In this document: piece by piece, positions 1 to 8,400 of the stretch | Numbering within the stretch: position 1 is the stretch's first letter | Layout: every line of letters starts with the position of its first letter | NCBI RefSeq assembly: GCF_902460355.1 | Contig: NZ_CABPTO010000001.1 | Location: forward strand, 496,001 to 560,000 | From: Streptococcus sp. Marseille-P6264 | Lineage (GTDB): Bacteria; Bacillota; Bacilli; Lactobacillales; Streptococcaceae | Direction: 5' to 3' | DNA length: 64,000 nucleotides | Notes under the pieces: generated by a model | What the model saw: only the letters and a program-made list of their open reading frames with translations | What the model was told of the DNA's origin: nothing | Databases searched by the model: none | Made by a program: the position numbers and the translations under genes

Positions 1-82
1 GTCTCGCTATTTCATACAAGGCCGGAAATTTCTTTCGTATTGACGACCTTGTAACGGTAAAACCGTTAGCTACTCCCTTGAG
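1..82 (-). promoter_or_regulatory. yybP-ykoY manganese riboswitch (3' end cut by window edge)
   Basis: Read on the minus strand, the segment carries the family signatures in order: GGGAGTAGC after the 5' strand of P1, a short GC-poor hairpin (AACGG/CCGTT), AAGGTCGTCAA, a second arm with CCGGCCTTGT, and AGCGAGAC at the left edge, which would pair back towards CAAGGGAG. This matches the known lactococcal/streptococcal Mn2+-sensing aptamer closely. The aptamer would control a gene beyond the left edge. In related streptococci that gene is a P-type cation ATPase (established for pneumococcus as I recall it); here the target is not visible. The expression platform is also off-window. Confidence 0.85.
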
Positions 83-89
83 TGTATTT

Positions 90-117
90 ATTATACCAAA
101 ATTTTTGTATTTTTCAA
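90..117 (-). promoter_or_regulatory. promoter of the riboswitch transcript
   Basis: On the minus strand TTGAAA (112-117) and a perfect TATAAT (90-95) are separated by 16 bp. The predicted start near position 83 coincides with the 5' end of the aptamer, so the DUF1934 gene just upstream is probably not required to transcribe the riboswitch. Confidence 0.75.
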
Positions 118-142
118 GGCAGAGCTGTATTTTTTCAATTTT

Positions 143-532
143 TTATTCTTGCCATTCGATTTTCATCTGATAGGAAGCAAAAAGCTGATCATCGTCGGCC
201 CTTTTCAAATCGTAATGAAGTTCCAAAGCTTGATTTTCTGTATCTAAGTGATAGTGCTGAGTATCCGTCACAAACTGTTGAGCACCCAGCGGAGTCGGGA
301 TAGATACTAAATGCTGACCATTCTTGATAAAATGAAGAATGGTTTTCGGATCAGAAAAGCGAGTCATGGTCAGCTTGTCCGCATTAAACTTCAGAACCAC
401 CTTTTCCTGCTCCTCGCTCTGATAAATCAAATAGTGATTGCTTCCTTTTTGTGTCCATTCTACATCGTAGACTTGGTCAATCAACTCCATTTGCTCATCT
501 AATTTGATTTGATTTCTCATTCTAATTTTCAT
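143..532 (-). CDS. DUF1934 (YwiB-like) beta-barrel protein
   Basis: 129 aa protein of the DUF1934 family, small lipocalin-like barrels conserved in Firmicutes, function unknown. Features visible are the basic N-terminus MKIRMRN and alternating beta-strand patterns (LVSIPTPLG, YHLDTENQALELHYDL). An in-frame upstream start at 631 would add 33 poorly conserved residues that overlap the promoter of the divergent HD gene. I prefer ATG 532, which has a modest AAGGAA/GAGA ribosome site upstream. It is divergent from the HD hydrolase, and its 3' end is followed by the riboswitch promoter, so it looks monocistronic. Family assignment is fairly firm; no function is inferred. Confidence 0.8.
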   Translation of the reverse strand: MKIRMRNQIKLDEQMELIDQVYDVEWTQKGSNHYLIYQSEEQEKVVLKFNADKLTMTRFSDPKTILHFIKNGQHLVSIPTPLGAQQFVTDTQHYHLDTENQALELHYDLKRADDDQLFASYQMKIEWQE

Positions 533-634
533 GATTTTCTCACATTCCTTGTTTCTTTCTTCTATTTTACCAAAAATTTCTTGAGAATTCTTCCTTTCTA
601 CTTCAGGCTTTGAATTTCGCCCACTGAGCATTTA

Positions 635-643
635 TGATATAAT
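635..643 (+). promoter_or_regulatory. extended -10 box six bases before the start codon
   Basis: TGaTATAAT is followed by exactly six bases and then ATG at 650. Transcription would start at or next to the A of the ATG, so a leaderless mRNA is predicted. The only SD-like string, AGGA, is 2 nt from the ATG and too close to work. No good -35 is seen. Confidence 0.7.
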
Positions 644-649
644 AGGACT

Positions 650-1951
650 ATGGTTGAAAAAGTATTTCGAGATCCCGTCCACAATTATGTGCATGTGGAT
701 CATCAGGTCATTTATGATTTAATCAATACCAAAGAATTTCAACGGCTGCGCCGCATCAAACAGTTGGGCACTTCTGGCTATACTTTTCACGGCGGGGAGC
801 ACAGCCGTTTTTCGCATTGTCTGGGAGCCTATGAGATTGCTCGACGCATCACCAAGATTTTCAATGAAAAATACAGCGAGGTCTGGGACAGCCACGAAAG
901 CCTACTGACTATGACGGCCGCTCTTCTACATGATTTGGGGCATGGCGCTTATTCACATACTTTTGAGCGCCTCTTTGATACCAATCATGAGGACATCACA
1001 CGGCAAATCATCACCAGTCCTGAGACAGAGATTCATCAAGCACTGGTGCAGGTTTCGCCAGATTTTCCAGAAAAAGTAGCCAGCGTCATCAATCATACCT
1101 ATCCTAATAAACAGGTGGTCCAGCTGATTTCCAGCCAGATTGATGTGGATCGGATGGACTATCTCTTACGAGATTCCTTCTTTACTGGCGCTTCTTATGG
1201 GCAATTTGACTTGACTAGAATTTTACGAGTGATTTGTCCTGTAGAAAAGGGAATCGCCTTCAAGCGCAATGGTATGCACGCGGTGGAGGACTATGTGGTC
1301 AGCCGCTACCAGATGTACATGCAGGTCTATTTCCACCCAGCTAGCAGAGCTATGGAAGTCTTACTGCAAAATCTGCTCAAGCGGGCTAAGTTTCTCTATC
1401 CGGCTCAGAAGGATTATTTTGCCCTATCATCGCCCAATCTCATTCCATTCTTTGAAAACAGAGTGACCCTGCAGGATTATCTGGCCTTGGATGATGGTGT
1501 CATGAATACCTATTTCCAAGTTTGGATGACTAGTCCAGACAAGATTTTATCTGACTTAGCTCAGCGTTTTATCAACCGCAAGGTCTTCAAGTCTATCGTC
1601 TTCTCTCAGGAAAATGAAGCACATTTGGATATCATGCGAGACCTAGTTGGACAGGTTGGTTTTGACCCTGATTACTATACTGCTATTCATCGTAATTTTG
1701 ATTTGCCTTATGATTTCTACCGGCCTGACGTTGAAAAACCTCGGACCCAGATTGAAATCCTGCAAAAAGATGGTAGCTTAGCAGAACTGTCTAGCCTGTC
1801 TCCTATCGTCCATTCACTCGCAGGGACCAGACAGGGCGATAATCGCTTTTACTTCCCTAAGGAAATGCTGGCAGATACGGGACTGTTCAGCGAGAAGAAC
1901 CAGACCTTTATGCACTATATCAAAAACGACCAATTTAGCTACGGAGAATAA
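650..1951 (+). CDS. HD-superfamily phosphohydrolase (YwfO-like)
   Basis: 433 aa. The HD metal site is visible: RFSHCLG (His56), HDLGHG (His94-Asp95, His98) and a later DVDRMDYL aspartate. This resembles the SAMHD1/YwfO class, which hydrolyses (d)NTPs or related phosphorylated nucleotides; the substrate here is not known. The N-terminus KVFRDPVHNYVHV is typical of the family, fixing ATG 650 as the start even though no usable ribosome site precedes it. It heads a plus-strand run: the HAD phosphatase starts 2 nt after its stop and murM/murN follow, so the four genes probably form one transcript. Cytoplasmic. Confidence 0.88.
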   Translation: MVEKVFRDPVHNYVHVDHQVIYDLINTKEFQRLRRIKQLGTSGYTFHGGEHSRFSHCLGAYEIARRITKIFNEKYSEVWDSHESLLTMTAALLHDLGHGAYSHTFERLFDTNHEDITRQIITSPETEIHQALVQVSPDFPEKVASVINHTYPNKQVVQLISSQIDVDRMDYLLRDSFFTGASYGQFDLTRILRVICPVEKGIAFKRNGMHAVEDYVVSRYQMYMQVYFHPASRAMEVLLQNLLKRAKFLYPAQKDYFALSSPNLIPFFENRVTLQDYLALDDGVMNTYFQVWMTSPDKILSDLAQRFINRKVFKSIVFSQENEAHLDIMRDLVGQVGFDPDYYTAIHRNFDLPYDFYRPDVEKPRTQIEILQKDGSLAELSSLSPIVHSLAGTRQGDNRFYFPKEMLADTGLFSEKNQTFMHYIKNDQFSYGE

Positions 1952-1953
1952 AT

Positions 1954-2763
1954 ATGTCTATCAAATTAGTTGCCGTTGACATTGACGGCACCCTTTTAAA
2001 TAACCAAAAAGAAATCACTCCTGAAGTCTTCAGCGCTGTTCAGGATGCCAAGGCTGCTGGCGTCAAGATCGTCATTGCAACCGGCCGTCCTATTGCTGGC
2101 GTTCAAAAACTTCTCGAGGAGCTTGAGCTTAATCAGCCCGACAACTATGTCGTTACTTTCAATGGTGGACTGGTGCAGGATACTGTCACAGGTCAAGAAT
2201 TAATCAAAGAGACACTGACCTATGACGACTATCTGGATATCGAACTGCTTGGGCGAAAATTAGGTGTCCACATGCATGCCATCACCAAGGACGGCATTTA
2301 TACAGCCAATCGCAATATCGGCAAGTATACTGTTTACGAGTCCAATCTGGTCAGCATGACTATCTTCTACCGCACACCTGAGGAAATGGCCAATAAAGAA
2401 ATCGTTAAGTGCATGTATATTGATGAGCCGGAAATCTTGGATGCAGCCATTGCCAAGCTTCCACCAGAATTGGCCGAAAAATATACACTGGTTAAATCAG
2501 CTCCTTTCTATCTGGAAATTGTCAAAAAGAATGTCAATAAAGGGGCTGCTATCCTTCATCTGGCTAAAAAACTGGGCTTGAGCAAGGAGCAGATCATGGC
2601 TATCGGTGATGAAGAAAACGACCGCGCCATGCTGGAAGCCGTTGGATATCCTGTTGTCATGGAAAACGGCAGAGAGGAACTCAAGAAAATCGCCAAATAC
2701 ATCACCAAATCGAACGAAGAATCCGGCGTAGCACACGCTATTAGAGAGTGGGTTTTAAAATAA
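1954..2763 (+). CDS. Cof-type HAD phosphatase (YidA-like)
   Basis: 269 aa. HAD motif I is VDIDGTLL (nucleophile Asp9, acid/base Asp11). Motif II lies in IVIATGR, and motifs III/IV are a Lys near residue 197 and GDEENDRAML near residue 221. The C2B cap between motifs II and III places it in the Cof/YidA group, which dephosphorylates sugar phosphates or related small metabolites; the substrate cannot be told from sequence. It begins 2 nt after the HD hydrolase stop, and its TAA overlaps the ATG of murM (TAATG), so murM is likely translated by coupling. Confidence 0.88.
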   Translation: MSIKLVAVDIDGTLLNNQKEITPEVFSAVQDAKAAGVKIVIATGRPIAGVQKLLEELELNQPDNYVVTFNGGLVQDTVTGQELIKETLTYDDYLDIELLGRKLGVHMHAITKDGIYTANRNIGKYTVYESNLVSMTIFYRTPEEMANKEIVKCMYIDEPEILDAAIAKLPPELAEKYTLVKSAPFYLEIVKKNVNKGAAILHLAKKLGLSKEQIMAIGDEENDRAMLEAVGYPVVMENGREELKKIAKYITKSNEESGVAHAIREWVLK

Positions 2764-3977
2764 TGTACAGCTACAAAATTGGAATTTCAGCTCAGGAACA
2801 CGATGATTTTGTCATGGCTCATCCGCAGGCCAATCTCCTGCAGAGCGCAGCCTGGGCTCAAATCAAGGACAACTGGGGAAATGAGCGCTTGGGCTTCTAT
2901 AAAGACGGACACTTGGTTGCTGCAGCCAGTATCCTAATCAAACCACTGCCTTTAGGGATGACCATGCTTTATATCCCCCGCGGTCCTATCATGGACTATA
3001 GTGACAAGGTGCTGCTGACCTTTGTTTTGGCGTCGCTCAAGAAATTTGCCAAGGAGAAAAAAGCGCTTTTTGTCAAGTTTGATCCCAGCCTCTTTTTGGC
3101 AGAAAGCAAGATGGGCGATGAATTGCAAGACAAAGCAGAGACAGTTGAGCTGATTCAAGAGCTGCAGAAGGCAGGAGCTGTCTGGGTCGGACGGACTGAG
3201 TCTCTGGATGAAACTATCCAACCTCGCTTGCAGGCCAATATCCATAAAGAAGATTTCAGCGAGGAGCTGCTTTCTAAAAGTACTCGCCAGGCTATTCGCA
3301 CAGCCCGTAACAAAGGCATTCAAATCCAATTTGGCGGAGCAAAATTACTGGATGACTTTTCAGCCTTGATGAAGAAGACAGAAAACAGAAAAAACATCCA
3401 CCTACGCGGCAAAGACTATTATCAAAAACTCTTGGATACTTATCCTGAGCACTCCTACATCACCTTGTCCAGCATTAATCTAAAGGCACGCTTGGAAGAC
3501 TTGCAGGCTCAGCTGACCAAGACACTTAAAGAAGCAGAGAAATTTACCGAGAAAACCAAGCCCGGCAAGATTGAGAATAACCAGCAAGAACAGAAACGCC
3601 TCCAGGAAGAGATTGACTTTCTGCAGGACAAAATCAGCCAAGGGGCTGCTGTCGTTCCCCTGTCTGGCACCTTGGTCTTAGAATACGGCAAGACTTCTGA
3701 AAATATCTATGCCGGAATGGACGAGGAATACCGTCGTTATCAGCCAGCCATCATCACTTGGTACGAAACGGCCAAACATGCTTTTGAGCGCGGAGCTGAT
3801 TGGCAAAATATGGGCGGAATCGAAAACGACCTCAAGGGCGGTCTCTACAGCTTTAAATCCAAGTTCAACCCGACCATTGAGGAATTTGCTGGTGAGTTTA
3901 ACCTGCCAACTAATCCTCTTTACCACCTCTCCAATCTAGCCTACACTCTCAGAAAAAAACTGCGCAGCAAACATTAA
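2763..3977 (+). CDS. murM: MurM-type aminoacyltransferase (FemX family)
   Basis: 404 aa. It closely resembles pneumococcal MurM from the first residues (MYSYKIG, then LQSAAW, YIPRGP) to the C-terminal IEEFAGEF. MurM uses Ala- or Ser-tRNA to add the first residue of the peptidoglycan cross-bridge to the lysine of lipid II, at the inner membrane face. A charged helical coiled-coil arm of about 65 residues (roughly 245-310) interrupts the second GNAT-like domain, as in other Fem proteins. The start is the ATG overlapping the preceding stop; a start 15 bp earlier lacks support. murN follows after 14 bp, so the pair can build a dipeptide branch. Start and function are well supported; whether Ser or Ala is added is unknown. 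Confidence 0.92.
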   Translation: MYSYKIGISAQEHDDFVMAHPQANLLQSAAWAQIKDNWGNERLGFYKDGHLVAAASILIKPLPLGMTMLYIPRGPIMDYSDKVLLTFVLASLKKFAKEKKALFVKFDPSLFLAESKMGDELQDKAETVELIQELQKAGAVWVGRTESLDETIQPRLQANIHKEDFSEELLSKSTRQAIRTARNKGIQIQFGGAKLLDDFSALMKKTENRKNIHLRGKDYYQKLLDTYPEHSYITLSSINLKARLEDLQAQLTKTLKEAEKFTEKTKPGKIENNQQEQKRLQEEIDFLQDKISQGAAVVPLSGTLVLEYGKTSENIYAGMDEEYRRYQPAIITWYETAKHAFERGADWQNMGGIENDLKGGLYSFKSKFNPTIEEFAGEFNLPTNPLYHLSNLAYTLRKKLRSKH

Positions 3978-3991
3978 AAGAAAGGAAGCCT

Positions 3992-5227
3992 ATGACCTTT
4001 AAACTTCTCAGCCAAGAAGAATTCATCCAGCATACCTCAGCTAGCTCCCAACGCTCTTTCATGCAGACCGTGGAAATGGCAGAGCTGCTGAGCAAGCGGG
4101 GCTTCAATACCCAGTATGTTGGCTACACTGACCCGCAGGGACAGGTCGTGATGTCAGCTGTCCTCTACAGTATGCCGATGACTGGCGGCCTTCATATGGA
4201 AATCAACTGCGGTCCTGTCTCTACCGATGCTCAATACCTGACCCCCTTCTATCAAGCTTTGCAAGCCTATGCTAAAAAAGAAGGTGCCCTAGAGCTGATC
4301 ATCAAACCCTATGAGACTTATCAGACTTTTGACAGCAATGGCCAACCCACATCTGAAGAAAAAGGCGAGCTTATCCAGCAACTGACTGACTTAGGCTTTG
4401 CCTTTGATGGCCTACAGACAGGCTATCCAGGCGGGGAGCCTGATTGGCATTATGTCAAAGACTTAACTGGTCTGACGGAGAAAGACTTGCTCAAATCCTT
4501 CAGTAAAAACGGCAAGGCGACAGTCAAAAAGGCCAATACCTTTGGCATCAAGTTAAAAAAGCTGGAACGTGACCAACTCAGCATTTTCAAAGACATCACA
4601 GCTGCTACTTCTGACCGGCGGGAATACGATGATAAGACACTAGACTACTATCAAGATTTTTATGATAGCTTTGGTCAACAGGCTGACTTTATGACAGCCA
4701 GTCTCAACTTCAAGGACTATCTTCAGAACTTACAAAAAGACCAAGAGAAACTGGGCCAGAAAATCCAGAAACTGCAGGCGGACTTGGAAAAAAATCCTCA
4801 ATCTGAAAAGAAGCAAAACCAGCTGCGAGAGCTTTCCAGCCAGTTTGATAGCTTTGAAACCCGCAAAGCTGAAGCCCAAGAACTGATTGCCAAGTACGGC
4901 GATCAGGATCAAGTCCTCGCTGCCAGTCTCTTTATCTACACCCCTCAAGAAACAACCTACCTCTTCAGCGGCTCCTATCCTGAGTTTAATAAATTCTACG
5001 CTCCAGCCCTGCTGCAGGAATACGTTATGACCGAAAGCATCAAGAGAGGCATTCCATTTTACAATTTCCTCGGCATTATGGGAATTTTCGACGGTTCTGA
5101 CGGTGTTCTGCGCTTTAAACAGAACTTCAACGGCTTTATCGTCAGAAAAATGGGGACTTTCCGCTACTATCCCAACCCTCTCAAATTTAAACTACTTCAA
5201 CTCATAAAGAAAATTCTAAGACGTTAA
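3992..5227 (+). CDS. murN: MurN-type aminoacyltransferase (FemX family)
   Basis: 411 aa. FemABX family, second gene of the murMN pair. Known MurN proteins add the second residue (Ala) to the MurM-made branch on lipid II. Visible features are the MTFKLLSQEEF start, the GGLHMEINCGP core segment, a coiled-coil arm at about 245-300 rich in K, E and Q, and the C-terminal FRYYPNPLKF. AAAGGAAG sits 7 nt before the ATG. Its TAA is followed, with no spacer, by the first base of the 180-bp inverted-repeat element, which should terminate the four-gene transcript. Confidence 0.92.
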   Translation: MTFKLLSQEEFIQHTSASSQRSFMQTVEMAELLSKRGFNTQYVGYTDPQGQVVMSAVLYSMPMTGGLHMEINCGPVSTDAQYLTPFYQALQAYAKKEGALELIIKPYETYQTFDSNGQPTSEEKGELIQQLTDLGFAFDGLQTGYPGGEPDWHYVKDLTGLTEKDLLKSFSKNGKATVKKANTFGIKLKKLERDQLSIFKDITAATSDRREYDDKTLDYYQDFYDSFGQQADFMTASLNFKDYLQNLQKDQEKLGQKIQKLQADLEKNPQSEKKQNQLRELSSQFDSFETRKAEAQELIAKYGDQDQVLAASLFIYTPQETTYLFSGSYPEFNKFYAPALLQEYVMTESIKRGIPFYNFLGIMGIFDGSDGVLRFKQNFNGFIVRKMGTFRYYPNPLKFKLLQLIKKILRR

Positions 5228-5406
5228 AGAGAGTGGGACAGAAATCGGTAATTCGTTAGAATTCGATTTCGTCGTCCCACCTCCGCATAGTTGAGTAGGG
5301 CTGTAAAAGCTGATGAAATCAGCGTAGTAGAGCCCACTCAACCACTGCGTCTTGCTCGACAAGCCAAAGACAATTGAGAGGCTAGGACTTTTGTCCCAGC
5401 CTCTTT
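5228..5406 (+). repeat. 180-bp three-hairpin intergenic repeat, copy 1
   Basis: Between two convergent genes. Three hairpins follow one another. H1 (5234-5280) has nested arms GTGGGAC/GTCCCAC, GAAATCG/CGATTTC and AATTC/GAATT. H2 (5290-5342) has GTTGAGT/ACTCAAC, GGGCT/AGCCC and GCTGAT/ATCAGC. H3 (5378-5402) is a GAGGCT-GGAC/GTCC-AGCCTC stem followed by TTTT, a rho-independent terminator. The two outer ends are imperfect inverted repeats (15 of 19 bases match). A second copy lies at 31404-31583. It begins right after the murN stop and ends 5 bp from the stop of the opposing gene. Confidence 0.9.
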
Positions 5407-5411
5407 TGTGT

Positions 5412-8400
5412 TTATCTATAACGAGGTGACGCGAAACCACGGATATTTCCATGACCAATACGGTAAGTATTGCGTTTAACTTCGTTTTTACTGTTGCCTT
5501 CAATCGTATGAATGATACCATTTTCAACTTTTTCGACAATACCGATATGATCAGCCCAGCCATCATTTTGCTGGGTATCTTTATCCCAGTTAAAGGTGAT
5601 GATATCGCCCGCTTTAGGGGTAGAATTTCCATCTTCATTCCAGATACCTAGACGTTTAAAGATGTGAATATGGCGCTCAACACCGCATTCACGACCAATA
5701 AGATCGCTCAAGCCTTCTCTTTGGAAAATAACTGTCGTGAAAATGTCGCACCAGTCATCTGAATTCTTCACAGCATAACCAACCGGTAACGGTCTAACGC
5801 TATTATAGTCATTGACCAGACGGTGGTGCTCGGCACTGCCTCCCTTGACGCCAACCATCGCTGCTGCTGCTGCAAGAACACGATCACGCTGACTGCTAGG
5901 CGATTGTGGATGCTTAATAGAAATCGTGGTCTTCTCTCCACCAGCTCCTTGCAGCTGATTGCGATTGTTCAAGTAATATAGGTGAACATTGTACTCGCCT
6001 TGGCTATTTTTATGGTCTCTTGCATAAACATGCTTGCGATAAGTACCATCAGCCTGGCGTTCCGCCGTATACCACTGAATATCATCTTGTCCATTTTGAC
6101 TGGACCAAGTTGGCAAATAGACAGTTTTGACACCTTCTGGAGCTACAACACCAGAAACGACGATATCAAATTCACCAGTTTCATTGTTTTTATTTTGGAT
6201 ACTGATTTTTCCTTGTGGTTTCTCCCCTGTCGCAATGGAAACCTTAGTTGTTGTGCCACCGACACCGACCATCTTACCGTCGTTTTGGACATAGTACAAG
6301 TGGACACTGTAGTCGCCGACAGAATTTTTGTGTTCGCTAGCACGAACGGTGAATTTATATGTACCGTCTGACTGTTTCTGTGCCTTGTGCCAAATGATGT
6401 CATCTTGACCATTATCATTTGACCAAGTTGGAAGCAAGACTTCACGAACCCCTTGCGGACTAGAAACCTCGGACACAATCACATCGAATGTACCCGTCTT
6501 GGGATTGTTGTTGGCAATAGTCAACTTGCCTTCTAGTTTCGCAACTGAAGCAAGACTAACCTTAGTCGTTGTACCACCGACGCCGACCATCTTGCCGTCG
6601 TTTTGGATATAGTACAAGTGGACACTATAGTCGCCGACAGAGTTCTTATGCTCACTGGCACGAACCGTAAATTTATACGTACCGTCTGACTGTTTCTGTG
6701 CCTTGTGCCAGATGATGTCATCCTGACCATTCTCATTTGACCAAGTTGGAAGTAAGACTTCACGAACCCCTTGCGGACTAGAAACCTCGGATACGATCAC
6801 ATCGAATGTGCCGGTCTTGGGATTGTTGTTGGCAATAGTCAACTTGCCTTCTGGCTTAGCAACTGAAACCTTAGTCGTTGTACCACCAACACCGACCATC
6901 TTGCCGTCGTTTTGGACATAGTACAAGTGGACACTGTAGTCGCCGACAGAGTTTTTGTGCTCACTGGCACTAACGGTAAATTTATATGTACCGTCTGACT
7001 GTCTTTGTGCCTTGTGCCAGATGATGTCATCCTGACCCTGTTCATTTGACCAAGTTGGAAGTAAGACTTCACGAACCCCTTGCGGGCTAGAAATCTCGGA
7101 CACGATCACATCGAATGTACCGGTCTTGGGATTGTTGTTGGCAATAGTCAACTTGCCTTCTGGTTTCGCAACTGAAGCAAGACTAACCTTAGCCGTTGTA
7201 CCACCAACGCCGACCAGCTTGCCGTCGTTCTGGACATAGTACAAGTGCACACTGTAGTCGCCAACAGAGTTTTTGTGCTCGCTGGAACGGACGGTGAATT
7301 TATATGTACCGTCTGACTGTCTTTGCGCCTTGTGCCAGATGATGTCGTCCTGACCCTGATCATTTGACCAAGTTGGAAGCAAGACTTCACGAACGCCTTG
7401 TGGGCTGGAAACCTCAGACACGATCACATCGAATGTACCGGTCTTGGGATTGTTGTTGGCAATAGTCAGCTTGCCTTCTGGTTTAGCAACTGAAGCACGA
7501 GTGACTTTAGCCGTTGTGCCACCGACACCGACCATCTTACCGTCATTTTGAATATAGTACAAGTGAACACTGTAGTCGCCAACAGAATTCTTATGCTCGC
7601 TGGAACGGACAGTAAATTTATAAGTACCATCTGACTGTTTCTGTGCTTTGTGCCAGATAATGTCATCCTGACCGTTCTCATTTGACCAAGTCGGAAGCAA
7701 GACTTCACGAAGGCCTTGCGGGCTAGAAACCTCAGACACGATCACATCAAATGTACCAGTCTTTGGATCGTTGTTGGTAATAGTCAGCTTGCCTTCTGGC
7801 TTAGCAACTGAAACCTTAGTCGTTGTACCACCGACTCCGACTAACTTGCCGTCGTTTTGGATATAGTACAAGTGGACACTGTAGTCGCCAACGGAATTCT
7901 TGTGCTCGCTAGCACGGACAGTAAATTTATAAGTACCATCTGACTGTCTTTGAGCCTTGTGCCAGATGATGTCATCCTGACCTTGATCATTTGACCAAGT
8001 TGGAAGTAAGACTTCACGAACACCTTGCGGGTTAGAAACCTCAGAAACAATCACATCGAATGTACCGGTCTTCGGATTGTTGTTGGCAATAGTCAGCTTG
8101 CCTTCTGGTTTAGCAACTGAAACCTTAGTCGTTGTACCACCGACGCCGACCAACATGCCGTCACCTTGAACGTAATACAAGTGAACATTGTATTCGCCCG
8201 TAGAACCTTTATGATTGGCAGCATTAACTGTCAGCTTATAAGTTCCGTTGGCTTGCTTCGTTGCAGTGTACCAAACAATATCATCTTGCCCACGCTCACT
8301 GGACCAAGTCGGAAGTTTAACTTCCTGAACTCCATGCGGTGCGGAAACTTCGGAAACAACGACATCAAATGTGCCAGTTTTTGGATTATTATTTTGAATG

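Noticed and set aside
5216..5651. Open frames through the 180-bp repeat (for example 140 aa on the minus strand)
   Set aside because: They run through the hairpins and into the hydrolase gene in another frame, have no ribosome site and change frame between the two repeat copies.
6143..8050. Series of 70-110-aa frames repeated at about 310-bp steps
   Set aside because: They are shadows of the tandem Bsp repeats in the wrong frame; their periodicity only reflects the repeat DNA.
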